From NCBI RefSeq assembly GCF_900157385.1, contig NZ_LT717701.1, positions 715,771 to 779,770 on the forward strand: a stretch of 64,000 nt of DNA, written 5' to 3'. Source of the DNA: Mycobacterium terramassiliense. Lineage in GTDB: Bacteria; Actinomycetota; Actinomycetes; Mycobacteriales; Mycobacteriaceae. A program made the position numbers and the translations under genes. Shown piece by piece: positions 26,266-33,284 of the stretch (its first letter is position 1; every line of letters begins with the position of its first letter). The notes under the pieces were generated by a model, which worked only from the letters and a program-made list of their open reading frames with translations, was not told the origin of the DNA and did no database searches.

Positions 26266-27024
26266 GTGACGGCTGACCCGCTGGCCCCGCTGCTGGAACT
26301 CCCGGGCGTCGCCGAGGCCAGTGACCGGGCCCGCGACGCGCTGGGTCGCGCCCACCGGCACCCGGCCAACCTGCGGCGCTGGCCCGTGACCGCCGCCGAA
26401 GCGGCGCTGCGGGCGGCGCGCGCCTCGTCGGTGCTCGACGGCGGTCCCGTGCGGCTGGACGATCTGGCGGACGCCGCGCAGGTGAGCGAGCCGGTGTTCG
26501 GCGGCGCGCTGCGAGTGGCCCAGGAACTCGAGGGCGGGGGAGGGCCCCTGATCGGCATCTGGCAGCGGGCGCCGCTGCAGGCGCTGGCTCGTTTGCACGT
26601 GCTCGCGGCGGCTGGCCAAGTCGATGACGATCGGCTGGGCCGCCCGCGGCCCGATGCCGACGTGGGACCGCGGCTGGAGTTGCTCGCGGGGCTGGTGACC
26701 GGCCGCACGTCGGCGCCGGCGCCGGTGGTGGCCGCGGTCGCCCACGGAGAGTTGCTGACGCTCAAGCCCTTTGGCAGCGCGGACGGCGTGGTGGCCCGGG
26801 CGGTTTCGCGGCTGGTGACGATCGCCAGCGGGCTCGACCCCCACGGATTGGGTGTGCCCGAGGTGAGTTGGATGCGGCAGCCGGCGGACTACCGGGACGC
26901 CGCATGCGGCTTCGCCGATGGCACCGCGGAGGGTGTCGGCGCATGGCTGGTGCTGTGTTGCCGGGCGCTGCAGGCCGGGGCGCAGGAGGCTTTGTCGATC
27001 GCCGAAGCGCTGCCGAATCGGTAG
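26266..27024 (+). CDS. Degenerate Fic-like protein (Rv3662c-like)
   Basis: The 252-residue protein is usually annotated as hypothetical. Its helical pattern matches Fic domains: an N-terminal ALRAARASSVLDG segment like the EA-SSxIEG helix, and a central TLKPFGSADGVVARA. The latter aligns with the Fic motif HPFxDGNGRxxR, followed by a further VSWMRQPADYRDA and a helical bundle. The catalytic His is Lys here and the first Arg is Val, so AMP transfer by the usual mechanism is unlikely. The assignment is my own reading. GTG at 26266 begins 34 bases after dppD. Confidence 0.7.
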   Translation: MTADPLAPLLELPGVAEASDRARDALGRAHRHPANLRRWPVTAAEAALRAARASSVLDGGPVRLDDLADAAQVSEPVFGGALRVAQELEGGGGPLIGIWQRAPLQALARLHVLAAAGQVDDDRLGRPRPDADVGPRLELLAGLVTGRTSAPAPVVAAVAHGELLTLKPFGSADGVVARAVSRLVTIASGLDPHGLGVPEVSWMRQPADYRDAACGFADGTAEGVGAWLVLCCRALQAGAQEALSIAEALPNR

Positions 27025-27065
27025 CCGGCGCGCCTCAAAACCGGCGACGGGGAATTTGTTTCACA

Positions 27066-27371
27066 AATGTAAAGCGGGCGACGTCCCGAATTATTCGGTC
27101 CGCCGCCCGCTAGCACGGAACTCGGTTACCAAGCGTGCATTTCTGGGTTGCGTGGGTTGGCCTCGGCGATCTTGCGACGCTTCCGGCTGCAGCCCAACCC
27201 AAAGGGCCGTCGACGCCTTTCACTTTTCGCAATTACGCAGGCCCGCAACACTTCTGCCATTATCGCGGCTATGACTCCGCGTGGGTGCCGGGTTCCGTGC
27301 TGGGCGCCAGGTTCGGGAGAACGATCCTTCTCTTCCGGATCGACCTTGGCCTCACCGGGCTTCCGTGGTTC
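27066..27371 (-). ncRNA. Ms1/MTS2823-like RNA (6S-RNA-like, binds core RNA polymerase)
   Basis: In M. tuberculosis a highly expressed RNA of about 300 bases, MTS2823, is encoded between Rv3661 and Rv3662c on the Rv3661 strand. Its M. smegmatis counterpart Ms1 binds RNA polymerase core without sigma factor. Here the same two neighbours flank a 431-base gap. On the minus strand, TTTGGC (27408-27403) and TAGTAG (27384-27379) could form a promoter. A GC-rich hairpin followed by TTTACATTT ends the unit near 27066, giving about 306 bases. Both ends are inferred, and the sequence itself was not compared. Confidence 0.68.
27073..27111 (-). terminator. Terminator of the Ms1-like RNA
   Basis: AGCGGGCG (27073-27080) pairs with CGCCCGCT (27104-27111), and CCGAA/TTCGG forms an inner helix. 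On the minus strand the hairpin is followed by TTTACATTT, a fair U-rich tract. Confidence 0.7.
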
Positions 27372-27455
27372 CTTTGTACTACTAGACCCGAACCACATCA
27401 AGGCCAAATTGCGAAGCAAAAATATATTGCGCGAATGGCATGTTTGCTGTCACGC

Positions 27456-28313
27456 CTAAAAGGCGTAGCGGCGCAGCAATGAGTAGGTGACCGCGCCGGC
27501 GGCGAGCGCGGTGACGCCTACCGCGGCGGTGGTCGCGATCGCGGCACCCGACGGTGCCGGAAGCCGGTCGCGCAGCGACACCGGGCGGGAAAACATCAAC
27601 ACGGGCCAACCCCGCTCGACCGCCTCTTTGCGCAAACCGCGGTCCGGATTGACCACGCTCGGGTGGCCGACGATCTCGAGCATCGGCAGGTCGGTGATCG
27701 AGTCGGAATAGGCGTAGCAGTGCTCGAGCGGGTAGCCCTCGCGGGCGGCCAGCTCGCGGATCGCTTGCACTTTGCCTTCGCCGTAGCAGTAGAACGCGAT
27801 CTCCCCGGTGTACTTGCCGTCCTCGACGACCATCCGGGTCGCCATCGCGTGCGTGGCGCCGAGCGCCCGGGCGATGGGCGCCACGATTTCCTCGCCGGAC
27901 GCCGAGACCACGACGACGTCGCGGCCGCACAGTTTGTGGGCGGCGATGAGGTCCGCGGCTTCCGCGAACACCAGCGGGGTGACGATGTCGTGCAGCGTCT
28001 CGTTGACGATCGACTTGACCTGTTCCACATCCCAACCGGCGACCATGTTCGTCATGTGAATGCGCATCCGGTCCATCTGGTCATGATCAGCGCCGGAGAG
28101 CAGATAGATGAACTGGGCGTAGCTGGACTTGAGCACGGCGCGGCGGTTGAGCAGTCCCTGGTTGAAGAAGGGTTTGCTGAAAGCCAGCGTGCTGGACTTG
28201 GCGATGATGGTCTTGTCCAGGTCGAAGAAGGCGGCAGTACGGGCGTGGGGACCGGTAGTTGCAGCTGTTTCCGGTGAGGTTTGCTGCCGCGCGGCCGAGT
28301 CGAATACGGTCAC
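27456..28313 (-). CDS. HAD-superfamily phosphatase, SerB-like (Rv3661-like)
   Basis: The 285-residue protein is a HAD hydrolase of the IB (PSPase-like) branch. The DxDxT motif is D31-L-D33-K-T, VVVVSASGEEI provides motif II and YSDSITDLPML motif IV. A hydrophobic helix near 258-277 suggests a C-terminal membrane tail. Homologues are annotated as phosphoserine phosphatase-like, but substrates may be lysophospholipids or other phosphoesters. The start is GTG at 28313. The gene is flanked by two probable small RNAs. Confidence 0.85.
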   Translation of the reverse strand: MTVFDSAARQQTSPETAATTGPHARTAAFFDLDKTIIAKSSTLAFSKPFFNQGLLNRRAVLKSSYAQFIYLLSGADHDQMDRMRIHMTNMVAGWDVEQVKSIVNETLHDIVTPLVFAEAADLIAAHKLCGRDVVVVSASGEEIVAPIARALGATHAMATRMVVEDGKYTGEIAFYCYGEGKVQAIRELAAREGYPLEHCYAYSDSITDLPMLEIVGHPSVVNPDRGLRKEAVERGWPVLMFSRPVSLRDRLPAPSGAAIATTAAVGVTALAAGAVTYSLLRRYAF

Positions 28314-28440
28314 CGACCCAGCATAGGTCGGGCGTCCGGCGGCGCCGCGGAGTTAGGCCGAAAACGGCCGCTCATCGCCCCCCACAGAACATACCGTCGG
28401 TATTTTTGCGGCTCAACGCACCTTTCGCCGTAACAACTAC

Positions 28441-28471
28441 TTGCGTTAGTGCGGACTGTCATGTGTATAGT
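28441..28471 (+). promoter_or_regulatory. Candidate promoter of the 6C RNA
   Basis: TTGCGT (28441-28446) and TATAGT (28466-28471) are separated by 19 bases. The -10 is near the mycobacterial SigA consensus TANNNT. Transcription would begin at about 28479. Confidence 0.5.
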
Positions 28472-28478
28472 AAGCATT

Positions 28479-28574
28479 ACTCGGCCTGAGCCGAGGGTGC
28501 ATCAGCCCGACCCCCCGGGGCTGATACACGACGACCCTCGCCTCCTCCCCCCCTGGCGGGGGTCGTCCCTTTTC
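28479..28574 (+). ncRNA. 6C small RNA (B11, ncRv13660c-like)
   Basis: Two hairpins, each with a C-rich loop, are the hallmark of the actinobacterial 6C RNA family. The first pairs ATCAGCCC (28501-28508) with GGGCTGAT (28518-28525) and has six C in the loop (28511-28516). The second pairs GACGACCC (28530-28537) with GGGTCGTC (28560-28567) and has seven C (28547-28553). TTTT at 28570-28573 follows, so the second hairpin also serves as terminator. The position between Rv3660c and Rv3661 matches B11 of M. tuberculosis. 6C acts through its C-rich loops on G-rich targets such as ribosome sites. Confidence 0.88.
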
Positions 28575-28754
28575 TGGGGTAAGTTTTCCGGCCCGGCCCA
28601 GCGTCACCCCGCGGGCTGCAGCGCGTTGCGGGAAACGCGCCCCCACGCTCGCTGGCGGGCTGCGCGGCGACGCCTTTGTACACACTCGCGTCTCTATCCA
28701 CAAATCCGGCTTTGGGACTGGTGTGCCAAGGTCACGGCCCCGCAGGGTGGGTGG

Positions 28755-29855
28755 ATGACCGGCAGCGCGGGCACAAAAGCGGCGGGGTCCTCGGCCGTGT
28801 TGGCGATGGTGTCCGACCCGAAACTGCGCGACGAGACGGACCGGGTGGCCGCGGCGGTCGGCGTACGGGTGGTTCATGGCGGCGCCGCCGCGGTCAGCCG
28901 CAAGACGTGGTCGGCCGCCGCGGCGGTGATGCTGGACGAGGCGGCGGCCCGACGATGCGGGCAGGCGCCGCTGCCGCGGCGCGACCACGTCTGCGTCGTG
29001 ACCCTCGCGCACCCCGCGACGGCGACCTGGGCGGCGGCCGTCGCCGTCGGCGCCCGATGCGTGCTGACGCTGCCCGACCAAGAGCGCGAATTGATCCACG
29101 AGCTTGCCGAGGCCGGTGAAGCGGCGCGCGACGACGGGTCGCGCGGCGAGGTCGTCGCCGTGGTCGGGGGTTGCGGCGGGGCCGGTGCCTCGTCGCTCGC
29201 GGTCGCCGTGGCGCAGTCCGCCCGCGACGCGCTCCTGGTGGACCTCGACCCATGGGGCGGCGGCATCGATTTGCTGGTGGGCGGCGAGAGCGCACCTGGC
29301 CTGCGGTGGCCCGATCTGGCGTTAGAGGGCGGCCGGCTGAACTGGTCGGCGGTGCGTGAGGCGCTGCCGCGGCACCGGGGGATCAGCTTGCTGTCCGGGA
29401 CCCGCCGCGGGTACGAGCTGGGCGACGCACCGGTGAACGCCGTCGTCGATGCCGCGCGGCGCGGCGGGGTCGCCGTCGTGTGCGACCTTCCGCGCCGTCT
29501 CACCGATGCGACGCAGGCCGCGTTGGACGCCGCCGACCTCGTCGTGGTGGTCAGCCGCTGCGACGTGCGGGCGTGCGCGGCGACCGCGGCCATGGTCCCC
29601 GTGCTCTCCGCGGCCAATCCCAATCTCGGGCTCGTCGTGCGTGGGCCGTCGCCCGGGGGACTGCGGGCCACCGAGGTCGCCGACATCGCTGGGGTGCCGC
29701 TTCTCGCGTCCATCAGGGCCCAGCCGCAACTCGCCCGGCAGTCGGAACACGGCGGCCTGCGGCTGGGGCGGCGCAGTCCCCTCGCCGCGGCGGCCCGGCG
29801 GGTGCTGGCCGTGCTGCCGTCGGCCGGGTCGGCGCGGAACGGCCGGGCGGCGTGA
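28755..29855 (+). CDS. ssd: Ssd, CpaE/MinD-like septum-site protein of the Tad locus
   Basis: The 366-residue protein has a receiver-like N-terminal half (about 15-130) and a MinD/ParA-type ATPase domain. Its P-loop, GGCGGAGASS (138-147), lacks the usual lysine, as in CpaE/TadZ proteins. In M. tuberculosis, Ssd (Rv3660c) expression changes septation and the stress response, while the operon context suggests it positions the Tad machine. The ATG at 28755 was chosen; shorter forms start at later GTG codons. The stop overlaps tadA as GTGA. Confidence 0.87.
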   Translation: MTGSAGTKAAGSSAVLAMVSDPKLRDETDRVAAAVGVRVVHGGAAAVSRKTWSAAAAVMLDEAAARRCGQAPLPRRDHVCVVTLAHPATATWAAAVAVGARCVLTLPDQERELIHELAEAGEAARDDGSRGEVVAVVGGCGGAGASSLAVAVAQSARDALLVDLDPWGGGIDLLVGGESAPGLRWPDLALEGGRLNWSAVREALPRHRGISLLSGTRRGYELGDAPVNAVVDAARRGGVAVVCDLPRRLTDATQAALDAADLVVVVSRCDVRACAATAAMVPVLSAANPNLGLVVRGPSPGGLRATEVADIAGVPLLASIRAQPQLARQSEHGGLRLGRRSPLAAAARRVLAVLPSAGSARNGRAA

Positions 29856-31015
29856 GCGGCTCACTGATCGAACGGGTGCGCGAGAGGCTGGCATCCGAAG
29901 CCGCCCCGCTGCGTCCCGGCGTGGTGGCCGCCGCGATTCGCGCCGAGTCCGGCGGGATGCTCGGCGATACCGAGGTCCTCGCGAACCTTCGGGTGCTGGA
30001 AACCGAGCTCACCGGCGCCGGCATCCTGGAACCGTTGTTGTGCGCGGACGGCACCACCGACGTCTTGGTCACCGCCCCCGACGCGGTGTGGGTCGACGAC
30101 GGATACGGACTGCGGCGCAGCAACATTCGATTCCCCGACGAGGCTGCGGTGCGCCGGTTGGCGCAGCGGCTGGCGTTGGCTGCCGGTCGCCGTCTCGATG
30201 ACGCGCAGCCCTGGGTCGACGGCCAGCTGACCGGCATCGGTTCCGGGGGCTTCGCGGTGCGGCTGCACGCGGTGCTGCCGCCGATCGCGGCCGGCGGCAC
30301 CTGCCTGTCGCTGCGGGTGTTGCGCCCGGCTACCCAGGGCTTGGCGGCCCTCACCGCCGCCGGCGCAATCGACCCGGTGGCCGGCGCACTGGTCGCCGAC
30401 ATCATCGCCGCACGGTTGGCCTTCCTCGTGTGCGGCGGCACCGGGGCGGGCAAGACCACCTTGCTGGCGGCGATGCTCGGCGCCGTCGCACCCACCGAAC
30501 GGATCGTGTGCGTCGAGGATGCCGCCGAACTGGCGCCCCGGCACCCGCACCTGGTCAAGCTGGTCGCGCGGTGCGCCAACGTCGAAGGCGTCGGGGAGGT
30601 TCCGCTGCGCGAACTCGTCCGGCAGGCGTTGCGGATGCGGCCCGACCGCATCGTGGTCGGCGAGGTCAGGGGCGCCGAGGTGGTCGATCTGCTGGCGGCG
30701 CTGAACACCGGCCACGACGGCGGCGCGGGCACCGTGCACGCCAACTGTCCGGCCGAGGTTCCGGCCCGACTGGAGGCGCTCGGCGCCCTCGGCGGTCTAG
30801 GCCGGGCGGCGCTGCACAGCCAGCTCGCCGCGGCGGTTCAGGCGCTGCTGCATGTCGCGCGGGACGGCGCGGGCCGGCGCCGGCTCGCCGAGATAGCCGT
30901 GCTGCGCCGCGTCGACGGGCAGGTCCGCGCGGTCACCGTGTGGCGCGCGGGCCGCGGCCTGACCGACGACGCGGGCGATCTTCATCGCCTGCTGCGAAGC
31001 CGGGCCACGGCATGA
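29852..31015 (+). CDS. tadA: Tad secretion ATPase TadA/CpaF (Rv3659c-like)
   Basis: The 387-residue type II/IV secretion ATPase has Walker A GGTGAGKTT (195-203) and RMRPDRIVVGEVRGAE (261-276) with E271. It powers pilus assembly or DNA-uptake-type machines at the membrane. Overlap with ssd (GTGA) and with tadB (ATG 31012 before the TGA) makes it the second gene of a tightly coupled operon. Confidence 0.94.
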   Translation: MSGSLIERVRERLASEAAPLRPGVVAAAIRAESGGMLGDTEVLANLRVLETELTGAGILEPLLCADGTTDVLVTAPDAVWVDDGYGLRRSNIRFPDEAAVRRLAQRLALAAGRRLDDAQPWVDGQLTGIGSGGFAVRLHAVLPPIAAGGTCLSLRVLRPATQGLAALTAAGAIDPVAGALVADIIAARLAFLVCGGTGAGKTTLLAAMLGAVAPTERIVCVEDAAELAPRHPHLVKLVARCANVEGVGEVPLRELVRQALRMRPDRIVVGEVRGAEVVDLLAALNTGHDGGAGTVHANCPAEVPARLEALGALGGLGRAALHSQLAAAVQALLHVARDGAGRRRLAEIAVLRRVDGQVRAVTVWRAGRGLTDDAGDLHRLLRSRATA

Positions 31016-31809
31016 ACGCCCTCACAATCTCCGCCCTGCTGTTATCCCTTGCGCTGCTGGCCCTTCCGCCGCCGGCGCGGCACCGGCTGGCGGGCCCGGC
31101 GCGGGTGCGCCGACCGCGCGCCGGCAGCCGTGGGCTGCTCTACGTCGCCGCGTGCGCCTTGGTGACCGTCGCCGTCTTGCTGCCGGCGACGGCGGTGCTC
31201 GCGATCGTGATCGTGGGCGCGACCGCGAGCCTGCGCCACCGCCGGCGCCGCCGCGCCCGGCGCGCCGCGGCAGAGGGCGCGAATCTGGAAGCGGCCCTCG
31301 ATGTGCTGGTCGGCGAGTTGCGCGTGGGTTCCCATCCGGTGCGCGCGTTCCACGTCGCCGCCGGGGAAAGCGTTGGGGCGGTTGCGGCGTCGTTGCGCGC
31401 GGTCGGGGCGCGGGCCAGGTTGGGTGCCGACGTCACGGCGGGCCTGCGCGCCGCGGGGCGCTCGTCGGCCTTGCCCGCGCAGTGGGATCGACTGGCGGTG
31501 TGCTGGCAACTGGCCAGCGACCAGGGGCTGGCGATAGCCACGCTGATGCGTGCCGCACAGCGCGATATCGCCGAGCAGCAACGCTTTTCGGGGCGCGTCA
31601 CGTCGAGCATGGCCGGGGCGCGCGCCACCGCCACGATACTGGCCGGCCTGCCCCTGCTCGGCGTTTTGCTGGGGCAGCTGATCGGCGCTCGGCCGCTCAG
31701 CTTTTTGCTGGGCGGGCACGCCGGCGGCGGGCTGCTGGTCGCCGGGACGACGCTGGCCTGCGGCGGGCTGCTGTGGTCGGACCGCATCACCGATCGGCTC
31801 GGGGCATGA
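31012..31809 (+). CDS. tadB: Tad inner-membrane protein TadB (Rv3658c-like)
   Basis: The 265-residue protein contains membrane helices at the start (about 3-20), at 45-63 and two at the end (about 205-255). Between them is a T2SSF cytoplasmic domain with the NLEAALDVLVGELRVG and SVGAVAASLRAVGARARLGADV segments. TadB pairs with TadC as the platform of the machine. Its start and stop overlap tadA and tadC. Confidence 0.9.
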   Translation: MNALTISALLLSLALLALPPPARHRLAGPARVRRPRAGSRGLLYVAACALVTVAVLLPATAVLAIVIVGATASLRHRRRRRARRAAAEGANLEAALDVLVGELRVGSHPVRAFHVAAGESVGAVAASLRAVGARARLGADVTAGLRAAGRSSALPAQWDRLAVCWQLASDQGLAIATLMRAAQRDIAEQQRFSGRVTSSMAGARATATILAGLPLLGVLLGQLIGARPLSFLLGGHAGGGLLVAGTTLACGGLLWSDRITDRLGA

Positions 31810-32408
31810 ATACGGCGGCGGCGCTGCTGGCCGCCGCCCTGTGGGTCGGCCCCGGCCCGTCGGCGGTGCGGTCGCGCGCGGGCCTACCGCTTCGCGCCCA
31901 CCGCGGACGGGAGGCGGCCGCGGGGAGGCCGCGCCGCGGTGAGGGCCCCCTCGCGGTCGCCGCCACCCTCGATGTGTTCGCCGTGTGCCTGCAGGCCGGC
32001 ATGGCGGTATCGACGGCCGCGGCGGCGACCGCACCGTCCGCACCGCCGCAGCTGGCCGCGGTGCTGCGCCGCGCCGCCGACCTGCTGGCGCTGGGCGCGG
32101 ATCCCGCTGTGGCATGGTCGATTCCGCCGGACCACTCGGCAGGCGCGCCCGGCGTTCACATCGATGCGCTGCTGCGCCTGGCGCGGCGGTCCGCGTCCTC
32201 CGGCTCGGCCCTGGCGCGCGGCGTCGCCGAGCTGGCCGACCAATCCCGCCAGGACGCCGCGCATGCCGCCACGGCGGCCGCCGAACGAGCCGGGGTCCTG
32301 ATCGCCGGGCCGCTCGGTCTCTGCTTTCTTCCGGCGTTCGTGTGCCTGGGCATCGTTCCGGTGGTGGCGGGGCTGGCCGGTGATGTCTTGCAATCGGGCC
32401 TGCTGTGA
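31806..32408 (+). CDS. tadC: Tad inner-membrane protein TadC (Rv3657c-like)
   Basis: The 200-residue protein is a short T2SSF domain with terminal membrane helices, shorter than typical TadC (about 300). The characteristic LARRSASSGSALARGVAELADQSR segment and a final hydrophobic stretch are present. It overlaps tadB as ATGA. Confidence 0.88.
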   Translation: MNTAAALLAAALWVGPGPSAVRSRAGLPLRAHRGREAAAGRPRRGEGPLAVAATLDVFAVCLQAGMAVSTAAAATAPSAPPQLAAVLRRAADLLALGADPAVAWSIPPDHSAGAPGVHIDALLRLARRSASSGSALARGVAELADQSRQDAAHAATAAAERAGVLIAGPLGLCFLPAFVCLGIVPVVAGLAGDVLQSGLL

Positions 32409-32426
32409 AACGAAAGGAAGGCATTG

Positions 32427-32627
32427 ATGCTCAACATGTTCCGCGCCTTGCTGGGACGCCTCGCCGTGCTGGCGACCGACGAGTCGGGGATGTCCACCGT
32501 CGAGTACGCGATCGGCACGATAGCCGCCGCCGCGTTCGGCGCGATCCTCTACACCGTCGTGACGGGCGATTCCATCGTCTCGGCGCTGACCAACATCATC
32601 GGTCGTGCGCTCAACACCAAGGTTTAG
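32427..32627 (+). CDS. DUF4244 Flp-type pilin (Rv3656c-like)
   Basis: The 66-residue protein has the class III prepilin pattern: a short basic leader, then G-M-S-T-V-E-Y with Glu five residues after the glycine, and a hydrophobic helix (AIGTIAAAAFGAILYTVV). It is the likely major subunit of the Tad pilus. ATG at 32427 has AAGGAAGG six bases upstream, the best ribosome site in the operon, consistent with high demand for pilin. Confidence 0.88.
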   Translation: MLNMFRALLGRLAVLATDESGMSTVEYAIGTIAAAAFGAILYTVVTGDSIVSALTNIIGRALNTKV

Positions 32628-32629
32628 CG

Positions 32630-32953
32630 GGTTGTGCCGGGGCGAGCACCGTCGAGGCGGCGCTGGCGATCGCATCGCTGGTCGTGGTGCTGGTTTTGTG
32701 CCTGGCCGGTGTCACGGCGGTCTCCATGCAGGTGCGCTGCGTCGACGCCGCCCGCGAGGCGGCCCGGCTGGCCGCCCGCGGTGACGAACGGTCGGCGCTC
32801 GACACGGCACGCCGCGTCGCGCCGGCCGGGGCGCGGGTGCAAGTGCGCCGGGACGGCGATTTCCTCGTCGCCACGGTCATCGCCCGGTCAAAGCTGTTGC
32901 CCTCGTTGGACATTAGGGCCAGGGCGGTCGCGGCCGCCGAACCTACCCGGTGA
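32630..32953 (+). CDS. TadE-like minor pilin (Rv3655c-like), start uncertain
   Basis: The frame from about 32630 reads GCAGASTVEAALAIASLVVVL, a TadE-type N-terminal helix with Glu after ASTV. About 80 residues follow, with cysteine RCVDAAREAARLAARG. It must begin near 32624-32633, but no ATG, GTG or TTG occurs in this frame between 32405 and 32633. The boundary given is therefore the start of the conserved segment, not a proven start codon. Rv3655c is a secreted protein reported to affect macrophage apoptosis. The stop TGA (32951-32953) precedes the Rv3654c-like frame. Confidence 0.72.
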   Translation, partial: GCAGASTVEAALAIASLVVVLVLCLAGVTAVSMQVRCVDAAREAARLAARGDERSALDTARRVAPAGARVQVRRDGDFLVATVIARSKLLPSLDIRARAVAAAEPTR

Positions 32954-32969
32954 GCGGGGATCCGCGACG

Positions 32970-33284
32970 GTGGTCGCCGCGGCGATGGTGGTCGTATTGC
33001 TGTCGGTCACCGGCGCGGGCGCCTACGTCGGCTCGGCGGTGCTGGCGCGGCACCGCGCGCAGGCCGCGGCCGACCTGGCCGCGCTGGCCGGCGCCGCACG
33101 GCTGCCGGCCGGTGCCGCGGCGGCCTGCGCCCGCGCGACGGCGGTGGCGCGCGCGATGCGGGTCAACGACGCGCGATGCGAGGTGGACGAGCTCGACGTC
33201 GTCGTCGCGGTCCAAGTGGCCGTGGCGTTCGGCGGTGCGGCGCGGGCCGCCGCGCGGGCCGGGCCGGTCGGCAACGACGGCTAA
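32970..33284 (+). CDS. TadG/Rv3654c-like minor pilin-associated protein, start uncertain
   Basis: The 104-residue reading from GTG 32970 is a hydrophobic helix followed by GSAVLARHRAQAAADLAALAGAARL, the TadG-like pattern. Conserved residues ERGSATV lie in the same frame immediately upstream (from 32952) but have no ordinary start before them, so the true protein may begin earlier. A shorter form starts at ATG 32985. Rv3654c is a secreted partner of Rv3655c in M. tuberculosis. The stop overlaps that of the convergent gene by three bases. Confidence 0.72.
   Translation: MVAAAMVVVLLSVTGAGAYVGSAVLARHRAQAAADLAALAGAARLPAGAAAACARATAVARAMRVNDARCEVDELDVVVAVQVAVAFGGAARAAARAGPVGNDG

Larger units (their letters stand above)
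27025..27455. other. Intergenic region carrying an Ms1/MTS2823-like RNA
   Basis: These 431 bases lie between converging genes, and I see no credible protein gene in them. They match by position the place of the abundant stationary-phase RNA MTS2823 (Ms1 in M. smegmatis). Confidence 0.65.
28314..28754. other. Divergent spacer with the 6C RNA gene
   Basis: These 441 bases separate the HAD phosphatase and the ssd gene. The 6C-type RNA occupies about 28479-28574. Downstream of its terminator, bases 28575-28754 form the leader of ssd and the Tad operon, where I see no further structure. Confidence 0.7.

Noticed and set aside
27126..27419. 97-residue minus-strand frame in the Ms1-like region.
   Set aside because: Its composition is basic and unstructured, and it lies inside the presumed RNA gene. 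The RNA explanation fits better.
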